Shown here one piece after another: positions 16,521 through 25,665 of a stretch of DNA of 58,804 bases. Made by a program: the position numbers and the translations under genes. Under the pieces are notes generated by a model. The model was not told the DNA's origin and did not search any database. It saw nothing but the letters and a program-made list of their open reading frames with translations. Position 1 is the stretch's first letter; every line of letters begins with the position of its first letter. Source of the DNA: Limnohabitans sp. (GTDB lineage Bacteria > Pseudomonadota > Gammaproteobacteria > Burkholderiales > Burkholderiaceae_C); the NCBI GenBank assembly GCA_024641725.1, contig JAHECM010000002.1, forward strand, positions 1 to 58,804, given 5' to 3'.

Positions 16521-17327
16521 TCAAATAAATAGTCGTCGAATGCTGGAAGAAGTCACATCGATCAAGCTGACCGTCACGACAATGATGATCATGACTGCAC
16601 AGGTTTCTGCGTACTGAAAGCCTCGAATAATTTCCCAAAGCACCACGCCGATGCCGCCTGCACCGACCATACCCACCACGGAGGCAGAGCGCACATTGGA
16701 TTCAAATCGGTACAACGCAAATGAAATCCAAAGGGGTGTGACTTGTGGAATAACACCATAGATGATCTCGTGCAACGACGATGCACCAGTAGATCGAATG
16801 CCCTCAACAGGCTGCGGATCAATCGCCTCAACCGCCTCCGAAAACAATTTGGCCAATACACCTGCGGTGTGTATCCACAGCGCCAATACACCAGCGAAAG
16901 GCCCCAGCCCCACAGCCACGACAAACAGCATGGCAAATACCATTTCGTTGATGGCGCGGCACGCATCGAGTACGCGTCGGACAGGTTGATAAACCCACCA
17001 TGGCACGATGTTGGCCGAAGCCAAGAGCGACAAAGGGACAGCAGTCACCACAGCCAAGGCAGTGCCCCACAGAGCGATCTGCAAAGTCACGACCATTTCG
17101 TTGACGTAAATGCGCCACTGCGAAAAATTAGGCGGAAAAAAATCGGCCGCGTACGACGCCATGTTGCTGGAGTCGCGCAGCAATTCCATTGGGCGCATGT
17201 CCGCGCCCTGCCAGGATGAGGCAAGCAACATCACCACAAGCCCCCAAGCCAAGTAGCCCATCAAGCTTCGTTTGACTGTGGACGCCTGTGCCAGCATCTG
17301 GAGTTTGAGATCGACTGTAACGGACAT
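16521..17327 (-). CDS. phnE: Phosphonate ABC transporter permease PhnE
   Basis: 268-residue inner-membrane permease with about five or six spans. The PhnE-typical core is VTAVPLSLLASANIVPWWVYQPVRRVLDACRAINEMVFAMLFVVAVGLGPFAGVLALWIHTAG, ending in the coupling loop ASSLHEIIYGVIPQVTPLW. Only one PhnE copy is present. It lies between phnD (18 bp) and the HD oxygenase gene (8 bp). Confidence 0.9.
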   Translation of the reverse strand: MSVTVDLKLQMLAQASTVKRSLMGYLAWGLVVMLLASSWQGADMRPMELLRDSSNMASYAADFFPPNFSQWRIYVNEMVVTLQIALWGTALAVVTAVPLSLLASANIVPWWVYQPVRRVLDACRAINEMVFAMLFVVAVGLGPFAGVLALWIHTAGVLAKLFSEAVEAIDPQPVEGIRSTGASSLHEIIYGVIPQVTPLWISFALYRFESNVRSASVVGMVGAGGIGVVLWEIIRGFQYAETCAVMIIIVVTVSLIDVTSSSIRRLFI

Positions 17328-17345
17328 GAGGCCAGGGGGTATGGC

Positions 17346-18290
17346 TTACTTCAAGGCCGCCAACTGCTGATCAATTTCCGACAACTTGGACTTCTTTTCA
17401 GACTCTGCCAAGGTGGTATCGGCCTCGAGCTTGTTGCGTTTGGCAAAGAGATCCAACTGCCGAATCGGCTTGAGCTGATCGTTGGTGGATGCCTTGAAGC
17501 CAGACAATTTGTTGATTTTCATCACGATGTCTTTTTCTCGGGCATCGGTTTTGGCGTAGTTGTAAAAGAAGTTCTTGATTTTGGCTTTGCTGGTTTCCGG
17601 CAAATTTTTGCTGATCACCATGGGGTCCGATGGGATCAATGGCGATGTCCAAATGATCTTGATCTCTTTGAATTTCTCAGCTTGACGCTCTTTGATCTTG
17701 TCAAGGTTTTCGCTGTTGTTGGTGGCCACATCCACCTGCTTGTTGGCGATGGCCAAGGCATTTGTTTCGTGGTTCGCATTGCGAACCACTTTGAACAGTG
17801 TCTTGGGGTCTTGCTTGTTTTGTGCAAAAACATAGAAGCCAGGCACCAGAAAACCGGAAGTGGAATTGGGATCGCCATTGCCAAAGCTCAGGCTTTTTCC
17901 ACTCTTAAATACATCCTCCAGCCCCTTGAGCGGGCTGTCTTTATGGACAATCAGGTGAGAGTAATAGCCTTGAGTCCCATCGGCATTGACCATCTGCGCA
18001 AAAATTTCAGCGTTTGAACGGTCCACGGCTTCCATTGCCGACTTGTTGCCCAGCCAAGCGACATGCACTTTGTTGAACCTCATGCCTTCAATGATGCCGG
18101 CATAGTCCGGGGCGAAAAATGCATTGATCTTCATCCCTGTTTGTTTGGCCATGTCGTCCAACAATGGCTGCCAGTCTGCCTTGAGGTTTTGAGAGGATTC
18201 GGTCGAGATGATGCCGAAGTTGATGTCCTGCGCCATAGCGCCTGCCAAACTCAGACCCAGAGCCAATGCGACCCCAATTTTTTTAAACAT
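17346..18290 (-). CDS. phnD: Phosphonate ABC transporter substrate-binding protein PhnD
   Basis: 314-residue periplasmic binding protein. A signal peptide (MFKKIGVALALGLSLAGAMA) precedes the mature QDINFGIISTESSQNLK. Ligand-pocket features of PhnD are visible: FFAPDYAGIIEGMRFNKVHVAWLGNKSAMEAV and FGNGDPNSTSGFLVPGFYVF. The start at 18290 follows GGAG. The C-terminal third is lysine-rich. Likely ligands are 2-aminoethylphosphonate and related phosphonates. Confidence 0.92.
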   Translation of the reverse strand: MFKKIGVALALGLSLAGAMAQDINFGIISTESSQNLKADWQPLLDDMAKQTGMKINAFFAPDYAGIIEGMRFNKVHVAWLGNKSAMEAVDRSNAEIFAQMVNADGTQGYYSHLIVHKDSPLKGLEDVFKSGKSLSFGNGDPNSTSGFLVPGFYVFAQNKQDPKTLFKVVRNANHETNALAIANKQVDVATNNSENLDKIKERQAEKFKEIKIIWTSPLIPSDPMVISKNLPETSKAKIKNFFYNYAKTDAREKDIVMKINKLSGFKASTNDQLKPIRQLDLFAKRNKLEADTTLAESEKKSKLSEIDQQLAALK

Positions 18291-18332
18291 GCGAAACTCC
18301 AAAAGGTTTGAATAAAAACTCAAAGCGACACT

Positions 18333-19196
18333 TCATGCCGCCTGCAAATGCCCCAAACTCAACGGGTATTCAAAAGGTGCTGATTGCGCCTGAGTGGGTG
18401 ACAGCGCAGACAGCAGCTCACTGCCACTCAAAAACTCCTGCGCGGCCATGCCATAGAGATCGCGCAACAAGGCCGGTGTGAGCGCGGTCGAGGGACCGTC
18501 GAACACCACTTGGCCTTGGTTCAAAGCCACGATGCGAGGGCAATAGCGAATGGCCATGTCCACCTGATGCAAAGAAACCAAGACCGTGCGGCCGTCTTCG
18601 CGCTGAATACTGGACAGGATCTCCATGACCTTGCGCGAGGACTCGGGGTCGAGTGAGGCGATCGGCTCATCGGCCAGCACCAGACGAGCGCCCTGCACCA
18701 GCGTGCGCGCAATCGCAGCGCGCTGTTGTTGGCCACCCGACAGGGTTGATGCACGTTGAGCGTAGCACTCCAAGATGCCCACCCGCGACAAGGCATCCAA
18801 TGCCAAAGTGCGCTCCGAAAGGTTGAACCACCTCAGCAAACTGCGCCACCATGGCAAGCAGTGCAAACGTCCAACCAAAACGTTCATCAGCACCGGCAAA
18901 CGGTCGATCAAATTGAACTGCTGGAATACAAAGCCAATTTCACTGCGTATGCTTCGAATGTCACCTGAAATCCGTCCTTCACGCTGAACACAGCGGCCAT
19001 TGACTTCAATCAGGGAACCTTTATTGGCATCGGCCGCCAAAAGACCTGCCACCATGCGCAGCAGTGTCGACTTGCCCGAGCCCGAAGCACCAATCAATGC
19101 CACCATTTCCCCATCAGCAACATGGAGGTTGATGTCGCGCAAGGCATGCCGACCATTGGCAAAATGTTTGTCCGTGTTTTCAATTCTCAATGCCAT
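18333..19196 (-). CDS. phnC: Phosphonate ABC transporter ATP-binding protein PhnC
   Basis: 287-residue ABC ATPase. Walker A GASGSGKSTLLRMVAGL, Q-loop FVFQQFNLIDRLPVLMNVLVGRL (the QFNLIDRL and NVLVGRL parts are characteristic of PhnC), signature LSGGQQQRAAIARTL, Walker B LVLADEPIASLD and switch His in LHQVDMAIRYC. About 30 residues longer at the C-terminus than usual. First gene of phnCDE-HD, with its own Pho-box-like site 50 bp upstream. Confidence 0.92.
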   Translation of the reverse strand: MALRIENTDKHFANGRHALRDINLHVADGEMVALIGASGSGKSTLLRMVAGLLAADANKGSLIEVNGRCVQREGRISGDIRSIRSEIGFVFQQFNLIDRLPVLMNVLVGRLHCLPWWRSLLRWFNLSERTLALDALSRVGILECYAQRASTLSGGQQQRAAIARTLVQGARLVLADEPIASLDPESSRKVMEILSSIQREDGRTVLVSLHQVDMAIRYCPRIVALNQGQVVFDGPSTALTPALLRDLYGMAAQEFLSGSELLSALSPTQAQSAPFEYPLSLGHLQAA

Positions 19197-19245
19197 GACG
19201 ATCTCTGTCCCAGCTGTCTATACAAGGACAGTGTGCGAAGCACCT

Positions 19246-19263
19246 GTGACATCTGTTTGACAA
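19246..19263 (-). promoter_or_regulatory. Candidate Pho box before phnC
   Basis: Minus-strand half-sites TTGTCAA (19263-19257) and ATGTCAC (19252-19246) are 11 bp apart. The hexamer 10 bp downstream (CACACT) is a poor -10; a TATAGA lies at 19222-19217. It separates phnCDE transcription from phnG-M. Confidence 0.6.
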
Positions 19264-19295
19264 ATTACGGAAGATTGCATGTCAGGCTGCCCCGC

Positions 19296-20450
19296 TCACA
19301 GCACCCGCTGGCCAGCACGCCAGACTGCGCGAACCACGCCATGACGCTGACCCTGCTGCAAACGGACCCAGCGCACCTGAATCAAATCAGCGCGCAAACC
19401 GGTCGAAATTTGCCCCCGGTCTTGCAACCCGGTGGCCCGGGCCGGGTGCAGAGTGACCGTCGCCACGGCTTGAGGCAGCGTGAGGATTTCGTCCTGGACC
19501 AGCCGCGCCACGGCGCTGAGCATGCTGCCCGGTACGTAGTCTGACGAGACGATGTCCAGCAAACCATGACGTGCCAACTCGGACGCAGCCACATTACCTG
19601 AGTGCGAACCGCCACGCACCACATTGGGTCCACCCATCACATTGAGCAGCCCATGGGCGTGTGCTGTGCGCGCCGCCACCAAAGTGGTCGGGAATTCTGA
19701 CATGCTGGCCCCCTCGGCATGGGCCTGCATGACATGTGCAATGGTGGTGTCGTCATGACTGGCCAAAGCGATGCCATGGGTGCGGCAATAGTCCACAAAA
19801 TACGCCCGATGCGGCTCAGCATAACGGTCTTGCAACTCACCGGAATGGGCTACTTGGCGCTCAAATTTCTCGTTCGACCAACCCTTTTTACCGGTGTAAT
19901 AAGTGCGCGCCTGCTCAATATTTTCCCATTGGCGCTGACCGGGTGTGTGATCCATCAACGATATGAGCGACAAGCGTGGGTGCTTGTAAAAGGGCTCAAA
20001 CAACTCGATGGTATTAGGCGCGGGTAATTCGCAGCGCACATGAAGATGGTGGTCAGCACGCAACAATCCCTCACGGGAGCATGCGTCCATGGCACTGAGT
20101 ACCGAGCCCCATGTGCTGCCACGCAAGCTGTCTGGATCCGCATCACCCACCCCCAGCGCATCAAAAACAGTGGTGATCCCAGCAGCAGCCACTTCAGCAT
20201 CATGGGCGATCAAGGCGGGTATTTCTGCCCATTGCACTTTGGGCCTAGGCATCAAATGCCGCTCGAAGTTGTCGGTGTGCATCTCAACGAATCCGGGCAT
20301 CAAATCATCACCTTCCAAGTCAATGCCCTGCGCGTGATTCACCACGCCTTGGTGCACCGCGTCAATGCGGCCGTCCTTGACTTGCAAACTGCCGTGCACC
20401 ACTTCGCCTGCCAGCACTATGCGTGCATTTTTGATGACCATTGAACTCAT
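19296..20450 (-). CDS. phnM: Alpha-D-ribose 1-methylphosphonate 5-triphosphate diphosphatase PhnM
   Basis: 384-residue amidohydrolase-fold enzyme that removes pyrophosphate from the ribose-phosphonate triphosphate made by the PhnGHIL complex. Metal-site motifs are visible: VEMHTDNFERHLMPRP (first strand), LASHDDTTIAHVMQAHAEG and GGPNVVRGGSHSGN; SDYVPGSML closes the site. ATGA overlap with the phnL stop, and GGAG before the start. Last gene of the phnG-M run. Confidence 0.94.
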   Translation of the reverse strand: MSSMVIKNARIVLAGEVVHGSLQVKDGRIDAVHQGVVNHAQGIDLEGDDLMPGFVEMHTDNFERHLMPRPKVQWAEIPALIAHDAEVAAAGITTVFDALGVGDADPDSLRGSTWGSVLSAMDACSREGLLRADHHLHVRCELPAPNTIELFEPFYKHPRLSLISLMDHTPGQRQWENIEQARTYYTGKKGWSNEKFERQVAHSGELQDRYAEPHRAYFVDYCRTHGIALASHDDTTIAHVMQAHAEGASMSEFPTTLVAARTAHAHGLLNVMGGPNVVRGGSHSGNVAASELARHGLLDIVSSDYVPGSMLSAVARLVQDEILTLPQAVATVTLHPARATGLQDRGQISTGLRADLIQVRWVRLQQGQRHGVVRAVWRAGQRVL

Positions 20451-21151
20451 GGCGCACTCCTGAATTGGGCCATGTCCACACGACGTGTGGCCACGGCAGC
20501 AGCCACGTAGGCATCATGAAAAATACCAACCACCGCAGCACCACGCTCGATGGCTTCGTCGATGAGTTCGATCACAGTTTGCGTATTGACGCTGTCCAGA
20601 GATGCTGTCGGTTCATCCAGCAGCAGGATGGGACGAGGCTTGATCATGTTGCGAGCAATATTGATGCGTTGTTGTTCACCGCCAGAGAATGTCGCTGGTG
20701 GCAAAGACCACAGCCTCTCGGGAATACGCAAACGGCTGAGCCAGGCTCGTGCTTGCTCACGCGCAAAGGCCAAGTCTGTGGTGTGGTCGCTCCCATCACC
20801 GAGCAGCGCCTCGGCCACCACATCAAGCGCCGAAACCCGAGGAATCACGCGCAGGAACTGGCTGACATAACCCACCGTGTCCTGGCGCATGCGCACCAAC
20901 TCGCGCGGCGTGGCGCTGCACAGCTCCAACAGACTGCCATTGGCCAGCTGCACCTCAATTTGTCCGGTTGTGGCTCGGTAATTGGCGTAAATGAGTTTGA
21001 GCAAGGTGCTTTTTCCCATGCCCGATGGACCATCCAGCACAAGGCATTCGCCCGGCCCCACCGACAGATTGACCTGATTGAGCACGTGCAGTGCCGTGCC
21101 GTTTTGGTGGTGCAGCGTGAATCGCTTGGAAACATTTTTCAGTTGCAACAT
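20447..21151 (-). CDS. phnL: C-P lyase system protein PhnL
   Basis: 234-residue ABC-type ATPase needed with PhnGHI for transfer of phosphonate onto ribose of ATP. Walker A GPSGMGKSTLLKLIYANY, PhnL-typical VGYVSQFLRVIPRVSALDVVAEALL, signature FSGGEQQRINIARNM and Walker B ILLLDEPTASLDSVN. It overlaps phnM by 4 bp and stands 31 bp after phnK. Confidence 0.94.
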   Translation of the reverse strand: MLQLKNVSKRFTLHHQNGTALHVLNQVNLSVGPGECLVLDGPSGMGKSTLLKLIYANYRATTGQIEVQLANGSLLELCSATPRELVRMRQDTVGYVSQFLRVIPRVSALDVVAEALLGDGSDHTTDLAFAREQARAWLSRLRIPERLWSLPPATFSGGEQQRINIARNMIKPRPILLLDEPTASLDSVNTQTVIELIDEAIERGAAVVGIFHDAYVAAAVATRRVDMAQFRSAP

Positions 21152-21182
21152 GGTGTGTGCTCGACAAGTGCGGGCCAGCGCA

Positions 21183-21971
21183 TCAAGGTTGTAAAACCGA
21201 AGACACCAGCAATTGGGTGTAAGGATGCTGGGGGTCGTCCAGCAGCTGATCGGTCAGCCCGGCCTCCACCACTTTGCCGCGTTGCATGACGATCATGCGG
21301 TGCGCAAGCAGCCGAGCTACGGCCAGATCGTGGGTGACAATGACCACTGCCAACTGCATCTGCCGGGTGAGTTGACGAAGCATGTCGAGCAGACGCGCCT
21401 GCACCGACACGTCCAAGCCGGAGGTGGGCTCATCCATGAACACCAGACGCGGGTGGGTGACCAAGTTACGCGCGATTTGCAGACGCTGGCGCATACCCCC
21501 AGAAAAAGTGCGAGGCGCATCGTCAATTCGAGCCGCATCGATTTCCACACGCTGCAGCCAGTCTTGCGCGGTGTTTCGCAGCTGCCCGTAATGCCGCTGA
21601 CCCAACCCCATGAGACGCTCGCCGACGTTGGCACCAGCCGACACATCCATGCGCAAACCATCGGCCGGGTTCTGATGCACAAATCCCCAGTCGGTGCGCG
21701 CCAAAAGGCGTTGCTGCGCTTCGCTCATGGCATAGATGTCTTGCAACTTGCCCTCGCGCGACAAAAATTCGACCAGACCATTGTCTGGTCGACTGCGGGC
21801 GGCAATGGCATTGAGCAAAGTGGTTTTACCCGAGCCAGACTCACCGACCACGGCCATCACTTCACCAGGCCACAGCTCAAAGCTGGCCTCTTGCAGCACC
21901 ACCCGCTCGCCATAGCGTTTTCCCACCCCTTGCACACGCAACAAAGGCAAGGTGTTGTCAAGGGTTTGCAT
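21183..21971 (-). CDS. phnK: C-P lyase system protein PhnK
   Basis: 262-residue ABC-type ATPase that docks on the PhnGHIJ core complex. Walker A GESGSGKTTLLNAIAARS, PhnK-type WGFVHQNPADGLRMDVSAGANVGERLM, signature FSGGMRQRLQIARNL and Walker B LVFMDEPTSGLD. The N-terminus overlaps the upstream GNAT gene by 14 bp. Confidence 0.94.
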   Translation of the reverse strand: MQTLDNTLPLLRVQGVGKRYGERVVLQEASFELWPGEVMAVVGESGSGKTTLLNAIAARSRPDNGLVEFLSREGKLQDIYAMSEAQQRLLARTDWGFVHQNPADGLRMDVSAGANVGERLMGLGQRHYGQLRNTAQDWLQRVEIDAARIDDAPRTFSGGMRQRLQIARNLVTHPRLVFMDEPTSGLDVSVQARLLDMLRQLTRQMQLAVVIVTHDLAVARLLAHRMIVMQRGKVVEAGLTDQLLDDPQHPYTQLLVSSVLQP

Positions 21972-22425
21972 GTTCGATCTCGATCACAAAACTGAAGCCG
22001 TGACGCTGAAAGCCCAAGGACTCGTAAAAGGCATGGGCCGCTTGGCGTTTCTGGTTGGACGACAGGACGAGCTTGTAGCAAGCGCTTTGCTGCGCCAGCA
22101 ACATGGCATGTTGCATCATCTGTCGGCCAATGCCTTGGCCGTGCCGGTTCGGGTGAACAACCACATCTTCCACAATGGCAGAGGAACTGCCCAGATGTCC
22201 CAAGTTGTGCATGATCAGCAGCGCGTAAGTTCCAACCACTTCGCCCGAGGCGTCGCCATCGCAAGACACGAAAAGGCGGTAACTGGGATAACGCTGAAAC
22301 TGGGCCCATACCTGCTCGGCATCGGCAAGCGACAAGACACGGCCATCGTCCATCGCGGGTTGGGCATACAAGGCCAGCACGGCAGGCAGATCGGCCTTGA
22401 GCGCCTCACGAATCCAAAGACTCAT
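21958..22425 (-). CDS. GNAT acetyltransferase inserted in the C-P lyase operon
   Basis: 155-residue GNAT-fold enzyme. The acetyl-CoA loop is seen as VVVHPNRHGQGIGRQMMQHAM, and the end as AAHAFYESLGFQRHGFSF. It lies between phnJ and phnK and is coupled to both (ATGA with phnJ, 14-bp overlap with phnK), so it works within the pathway. In E. coli PhnO acetylates aminoalkylphosphonates at the operon end; this protein could serve the same purpose, but it is not obviously a close PhnO relative. Confidence 0.8.
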   Translation of the reverse strand: MSLWIREALKADLPAVLALYAQPAMDDGRVLSLADAEQVWAQFQRYPSYRLFVSCDGDASGEVVGTYALLIMHNLGHLGSSSAIVEDVVVHPNRHGQGIGRQMMQHAMLLAQQSACYKLVLSSNQKRQAAHAFYESLGFQRHGFSFVIEIEHANP

Positions 22426-23333
22426 GACGATTCTCCGGGCAAGGATAAAGCGCTGTCGTCCTGGCGGCTTTGGCAGTAATCCGAATCCGAGCACACATGC
22501 ATGCGGCCACCGGCATCGTCGGTGATGACCTCGTCCAGGAAGGAGTCTTCAGCACCGCACAGTGCGCAGACAGCATGCCATTTCTGCACCTCAAAGGGAT
22601 GGTCTTCAAAAGCCAGACTCTCAACCACCGTATATGGCGGCACCGCGTAAATGCGTTTTTCACGGCCTGCACCAAACAACTGAAGCGCTGGGTTCATGTG
22701 CAACTTCGGGTTATCGAACTTGGGGATTGGCGAGGGCGACATGATGTACCGGTGGTTCACCATCACAGGGTAGTCGTAGGTGGTGGCGATGTGGCCATAG
22801 CGCGCGATATCCTCATAGAGCTTCACATGCATGAGGCCGTATTCGGCTAGACCGTGCAGGGTGCGTGTTTCGGATTCGCGGGGCTCCAAACGCTGCATGG
22901 GCTCGGGGACAGGCACCTGGTAAACGATGATTTGGCCTTCCACCAACGGTTTTTCTGGAATGCGGTGGCGTGTCTGGATCAGCGTTGCTTCGTGTGTACG
23001 GGTGGTCGTGCGCACCCCAGCAGTTCTTTCAAAAAAACGGCGGATGTTGACCGCATTGACCGTGTCGTCTGAGCCCTGGTCAATCACCTTCAGGGCGTCG
23101 TCAGGTCCGATCACCGAGGCCGTGACCTGGATGCCCCCCGTCCCCCAACCGTAAGGCAGTGGCATTTCGCGCGAACCAAAAGGGACCTGATAGCCGGGAA
23201 TAGCCACCGCCTTGAGCAAGGCACGACGGATCATGCGCTTGGTGCGTTCGTCCAGGTAGGCGAAATTCACTTCTGGACCCGTACCCTGCTCGCCCACAGG
23301 CAACAGTTCCGTCACATCTTGCGCAGCAGTCAT
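22422..23333 (-). CDS. phnJ: Carbon-phosphorus lyase PhnJ
   Basis: 303-residue radical-SAM enzyme that breaks the C-P bond of 5-phosphoribosyl 1-phosphonate, giving the 1,2-cyclic phosphate and alkane. The unusual cluster motif CX2CX21CX5C is complete: Cys256, Cys259, Cys281 and Cys287. The conserved N-terminal FAYLDERTKRMIRRALLKAVAIPGYQVPFGSREMP is present. ATGA overlaps on both sides, with phnI and the GNAT gene. Length is normal for the family. Confidence 0.96.
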   Translation of the reverse strand: MTAAQDVTELLPVGEQGTGPEVNFAYLDERTKRMIRRALLKAVAIPGYQVPFGSREMPLPYGWGTGGIQVTASVIGPDDALKVIDQGSDDTVNAVNIRRFFERTAGVRTTTRTHEATLIQTRHRIPEKPLVEGQIIVYQVPVPEPMQRLEPRESETRTLHGLAEYGLMHVKLYEDIARYGHIATTYDYPVMVNHRYIMSPSPIPKFDNPKLHMNPALQLFGAGREKRIYAVPPYTVVESLAFEDHPFEVQKWHAVCALCGAEDSFLDEVITDDAGGRMHVCSDSDYCQSRQDDSALSLPGESS

Positions 23334-24448
23334 GGCTGACCTTTGTCTGTCAACGCATCGACGGACGCGCGCATTTTTCGAACCAGCTCCAGCTCAGACT
23401 GAAAGTCCACGTAATGCGGCAATTTCAAGTGCTGAACAAAGCCCGAGGCTTCCAGGCTGTCGCTGTGAGAAAGCACAAATTCCTGCATCTGAGCGGGTGA
23501 CTCGATGGCCTCACCCAACTCATCTGCACGCAATGCTCGATCCACCAAACTCATGGCCATGGCCTTGCGCTCGCTGTGACCAAAGGCCAGGCCATAGCCT
23601 CGGGTGAATTGGGGTGGTTCTGTTTTGCTGCCACCAAACTGGTTCACCATTTCACACTCTGTGATCTCGATGTCACCGATCGAAATTGAGAAACCCAACT
23701 CTTCAGGCACCAACTCGACAGCCAGCTGACCCATGCGAATTTCACCCACAAAGGGATGGGTGTGAGAATAGCCACGCTGGGTTGAGTAGGCCATGGCCAG
23801 TAAGAAGCCTTCATCGCCACGCGCCAGGTTTTGCAGCCTGGTGGCCCGGTCTGCTGGAAAACGCAGTGGCTCGCGTGTCAGGTCCATGGGCGCAGGATCG
23901 TTTGCCGGACAGGGCTGCATTTCGATCAAGCCTTCTTGGTTGAGCAAATCCACCACACGTGGCACCGTTGCAGGGGATACTCCCTCGGCGGGGCTCAAGC
24001 CAGAGCACTGCGAATCTGGCTGTGCCACCTCATGATCAACCTGGGCAAGCAAGGTGAAGTCCAGCAAGCGCTGTGTGTAGTCGTAAGTGGGGCCTAGAAC
24101 CTGCCCACCCGGCACATCCTTGAAAGTGGCGGAAATGCGGCGGTCCAGTTGCATGCGAGATGTATCCAAAGCACAGGTGTTACCCAAACGGGGCAATGTG
24201 GCACGGTACGCGCGCAACAGGAAAATCGATTCAACCAAGTCGCCACTGGCTTGCTTGATGGCCAAAGCGGCCAGCTCAGGGTCGTAAACCGATCCTTCTG
24301 TCATCACCCGGTCAACCGACAGTTTGAGCTGATGACGGATTTGGGCAACACTCAATTCGGGATGAACCTTGTCACCACGGCGCTGCTCTTCAAGCAATCG
24401 GTAACTGCCCAAAATAGCGGATTCCCCCCCCTTGACGGCAACGTACAT
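23330..24448 (-). CDS. phnI: C-P lyase core complex protein PhnI
   Basis: 372-residue nucleosidase subunit that displaces adenine from ATP with the phosphonate. It begins with MYVAVKGGESAILGSYRLLEEQRRGD, which is strongly conserved in PhnI, and carries AYSTQRGYSHTHPFVGEIRMG and LPHYVDFQSELELVRKMR. One bp after phnH and overlapping phnJ by 4 bp. Confidence 0.94.
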   Translation of the reverse strand: MYVAVKGGESAILGSYRLLEEQRRGDKVHPELSVAQIRHQLKLSVDRVMTEGSVYDPELAALAIKQASGDLVESIFLLRAYRATLPRLGNTCALDTSRMQLDRRISATFKDVPGGQVLGPTYDYTQRLLDFTLLAQVDHEVAQPDSQCSGLSPAEGVSPATVPRVVDLLNQEGLIEMQPCPANDPAPMDLTREPLRFPADRATRLQNLARGDEGFLLAMAYSTQRGYSHTHPFVGEIRMGQLAVELVPEELGFSISIGDIEITECEMVNQFGGSKTEPPQFTRGYGLAFGHSERKAMAMSLVDRALRADELGEAIESPAQMQEFVLSHSDSLEASGFVQHLKLPHYVDFQSELELVRKMRASVDALTDKGQP

Positions 24449-24449
24449 G

Positions 24450-25067
24450 TCACGGCTCCCTTGTAGACAAGATTTGAGTCGAGCGGGGCAAACCAGCCAC
24501 CTGTTTGGCAGTGGCTAAAAACAAATCCACACCTCGGGGGAATTTGCTGTGGTTATCGGCCCATTGCTGCTCAAAGTCACTGGGCAACCCAGTCACTTTC
24601 AACTGCCGTGTCAGGGCAATCCCCGGACCTTGCAGCAACCAACCGCTTGCATCTGCCTGCAAATCCTGCACCTCGATCACGCACGTGGCCGCCTGGTCAG
24701 GACAGGTGTCAGTGCCCATGCGCAAGTCCTGCAAAGCGGGCATTGAATCACCGTGAGCCACCCAAAGGAACTGCGCTTGAGCGACATCACGGGTCAGCTG
24801 GCAGCCCGTGTGAAACCGCAACCAAGCAGCGGCATCACTGTGCACCAGCGCAGATGACAACCAAAGCGTGGTGTCAGCATCCAACAACCCCAACAACAAT
24901 GCTGCAGCGGCGCCGTGGCCTTGTGCAGGCAATGCGGTGTCAAGGGGCAGGTTACAGGGTCGACCGGGATGCGACAAGGCATCGAGTGCGGCGCGGAAAA
25001 CCGCCTGGCTGCCAAATGCTTCGTTGTGAAAGCCCGCAACCATTTGACTAAGCTGGGGGGTGTTCAT
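24450..25067 (-). CDS. phnH: C-P lyase core complex protein PhnH
   Basis: 205-residue subunit of the PhnGHIJ complex, structural in role. Typical segments are GFHNEAFGSQAVFRAALDALSHPGRP near the N-terminus and LLQGPGIALTRQLKVTGLP with FPRGVDLFLA toward the end. ATGA overlap with phnG. Confidence 0.93.
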   Translation of the reverse strand: MNTPQLSQMVAGFHNEAFGSQAVFRAALDALSHPGRPCNLPLDTALPAQGHGAAAALLLGLLDADTTLWLSSALVHSDAAAWLRFHTGCQLTRDVAQAQFLWVAHGDSMPALQDLRMGTDTCPDQAATCVIEVQDLQADASGWLLQGPGIALTRQLKVTGLPSDFEQQWADNHSKFPRGVDLFLATAKQVAGLPRSTQILSTREP

Positions 25068-25582
25068 TCGACCTCTGCCTCTTCGCTATCTCCCGCTTCG
25101 CGGGCAACGGTCAAAAAATCCACCTTGGTGGTCTGAGCGCGTTGATGCCGTTGCCATTGAATTTTTTCGAGGTATTGACGAACCGGCTCCAGCAAGGACA
25201 GCTGCAACGCCTCATGGCGCGTGGGGTCTTGCAGCAGGGCATCTGCCAAAGCGGCCAGTCGGGCCTGCCGATGGTTTCGCCCCAGCACGTAGGAGACGCC
25301 GACTGCACTGCTGCCAACATCGTGAGCCAAGCGAAGGGCACAACGAGTGACAGTGATTTCACCGACATTGAAACGCTCGCCTGTTCCACCAATCCGACCT
25401 TGCACCATCATCAGACCCGTTTCTGGACGTCGCAGCCACTGTGGTGTCAGCGCAGCATCAACGGCCAAAGCCGACTCGAGCAAGTCCTCAGGTGCACGGG
25501 CCAAAAGCGCTATCCACTGTTGCCTTTGCGCGTGCTGACTCTCCCCTTCAATGGACACATCACTGTCAAACGCATGAAACAT
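25064..25582 (-). CDS. phnG: C-P lyase core complex protein PhnG
   Basis: 172-residue subunit of the C-P lyase core. Family segments are RQQWIALLARAPEDLL, RRPETGLMMVQGRIGGTGERFNVGEITVTRCALRL, and YVLGRNHRQARLAALADALLQDP. First gene of phnG-M; a Pho box and -10 lie about 50-80 bp upstream. No phnF-type GntR regulator gene is next to it. Confidence 0.93.
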   Translation of the reverse strand: MFHAFDSDVSIEGESQHAQRQQWIALLARAPEDLLESALAVDAALTPQWLRRPETGLMMVQGRIGGTGERFNVGEITVTRCALRLAHDVGSSAVGVSYVLGRNHRQARLAALADALLQDPTRHEALQLSLLEPVRQYLEKIQWQRHQRAQTTKVDFLTVAREAGDSEEAEVE

Positions 25583-25629
25583 CGTTGTGGCACCCTGTCA
25601 CTTGGCTAAATAATTCCAACAAGCTTTTG

Positions 25630-25663
25630 AGCATAGGCAAACCTTGTGTAGCTTTCATGACAA
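25630..25663 (-). promoter_or_regulatory. Pho box and -10 of the phnG-M operon
   Basis: Minus-strand half-sites TTGTCAT (25663-25657) and GCTACAC (25652-25646) are 11 bp apart, followed after 10 bp by TATGCT (25635-25630). The first half-site and the -10 spacing are good; the second half-site is weaker. Confidence 0.65.
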
Positions 25664-25665
25664 AA

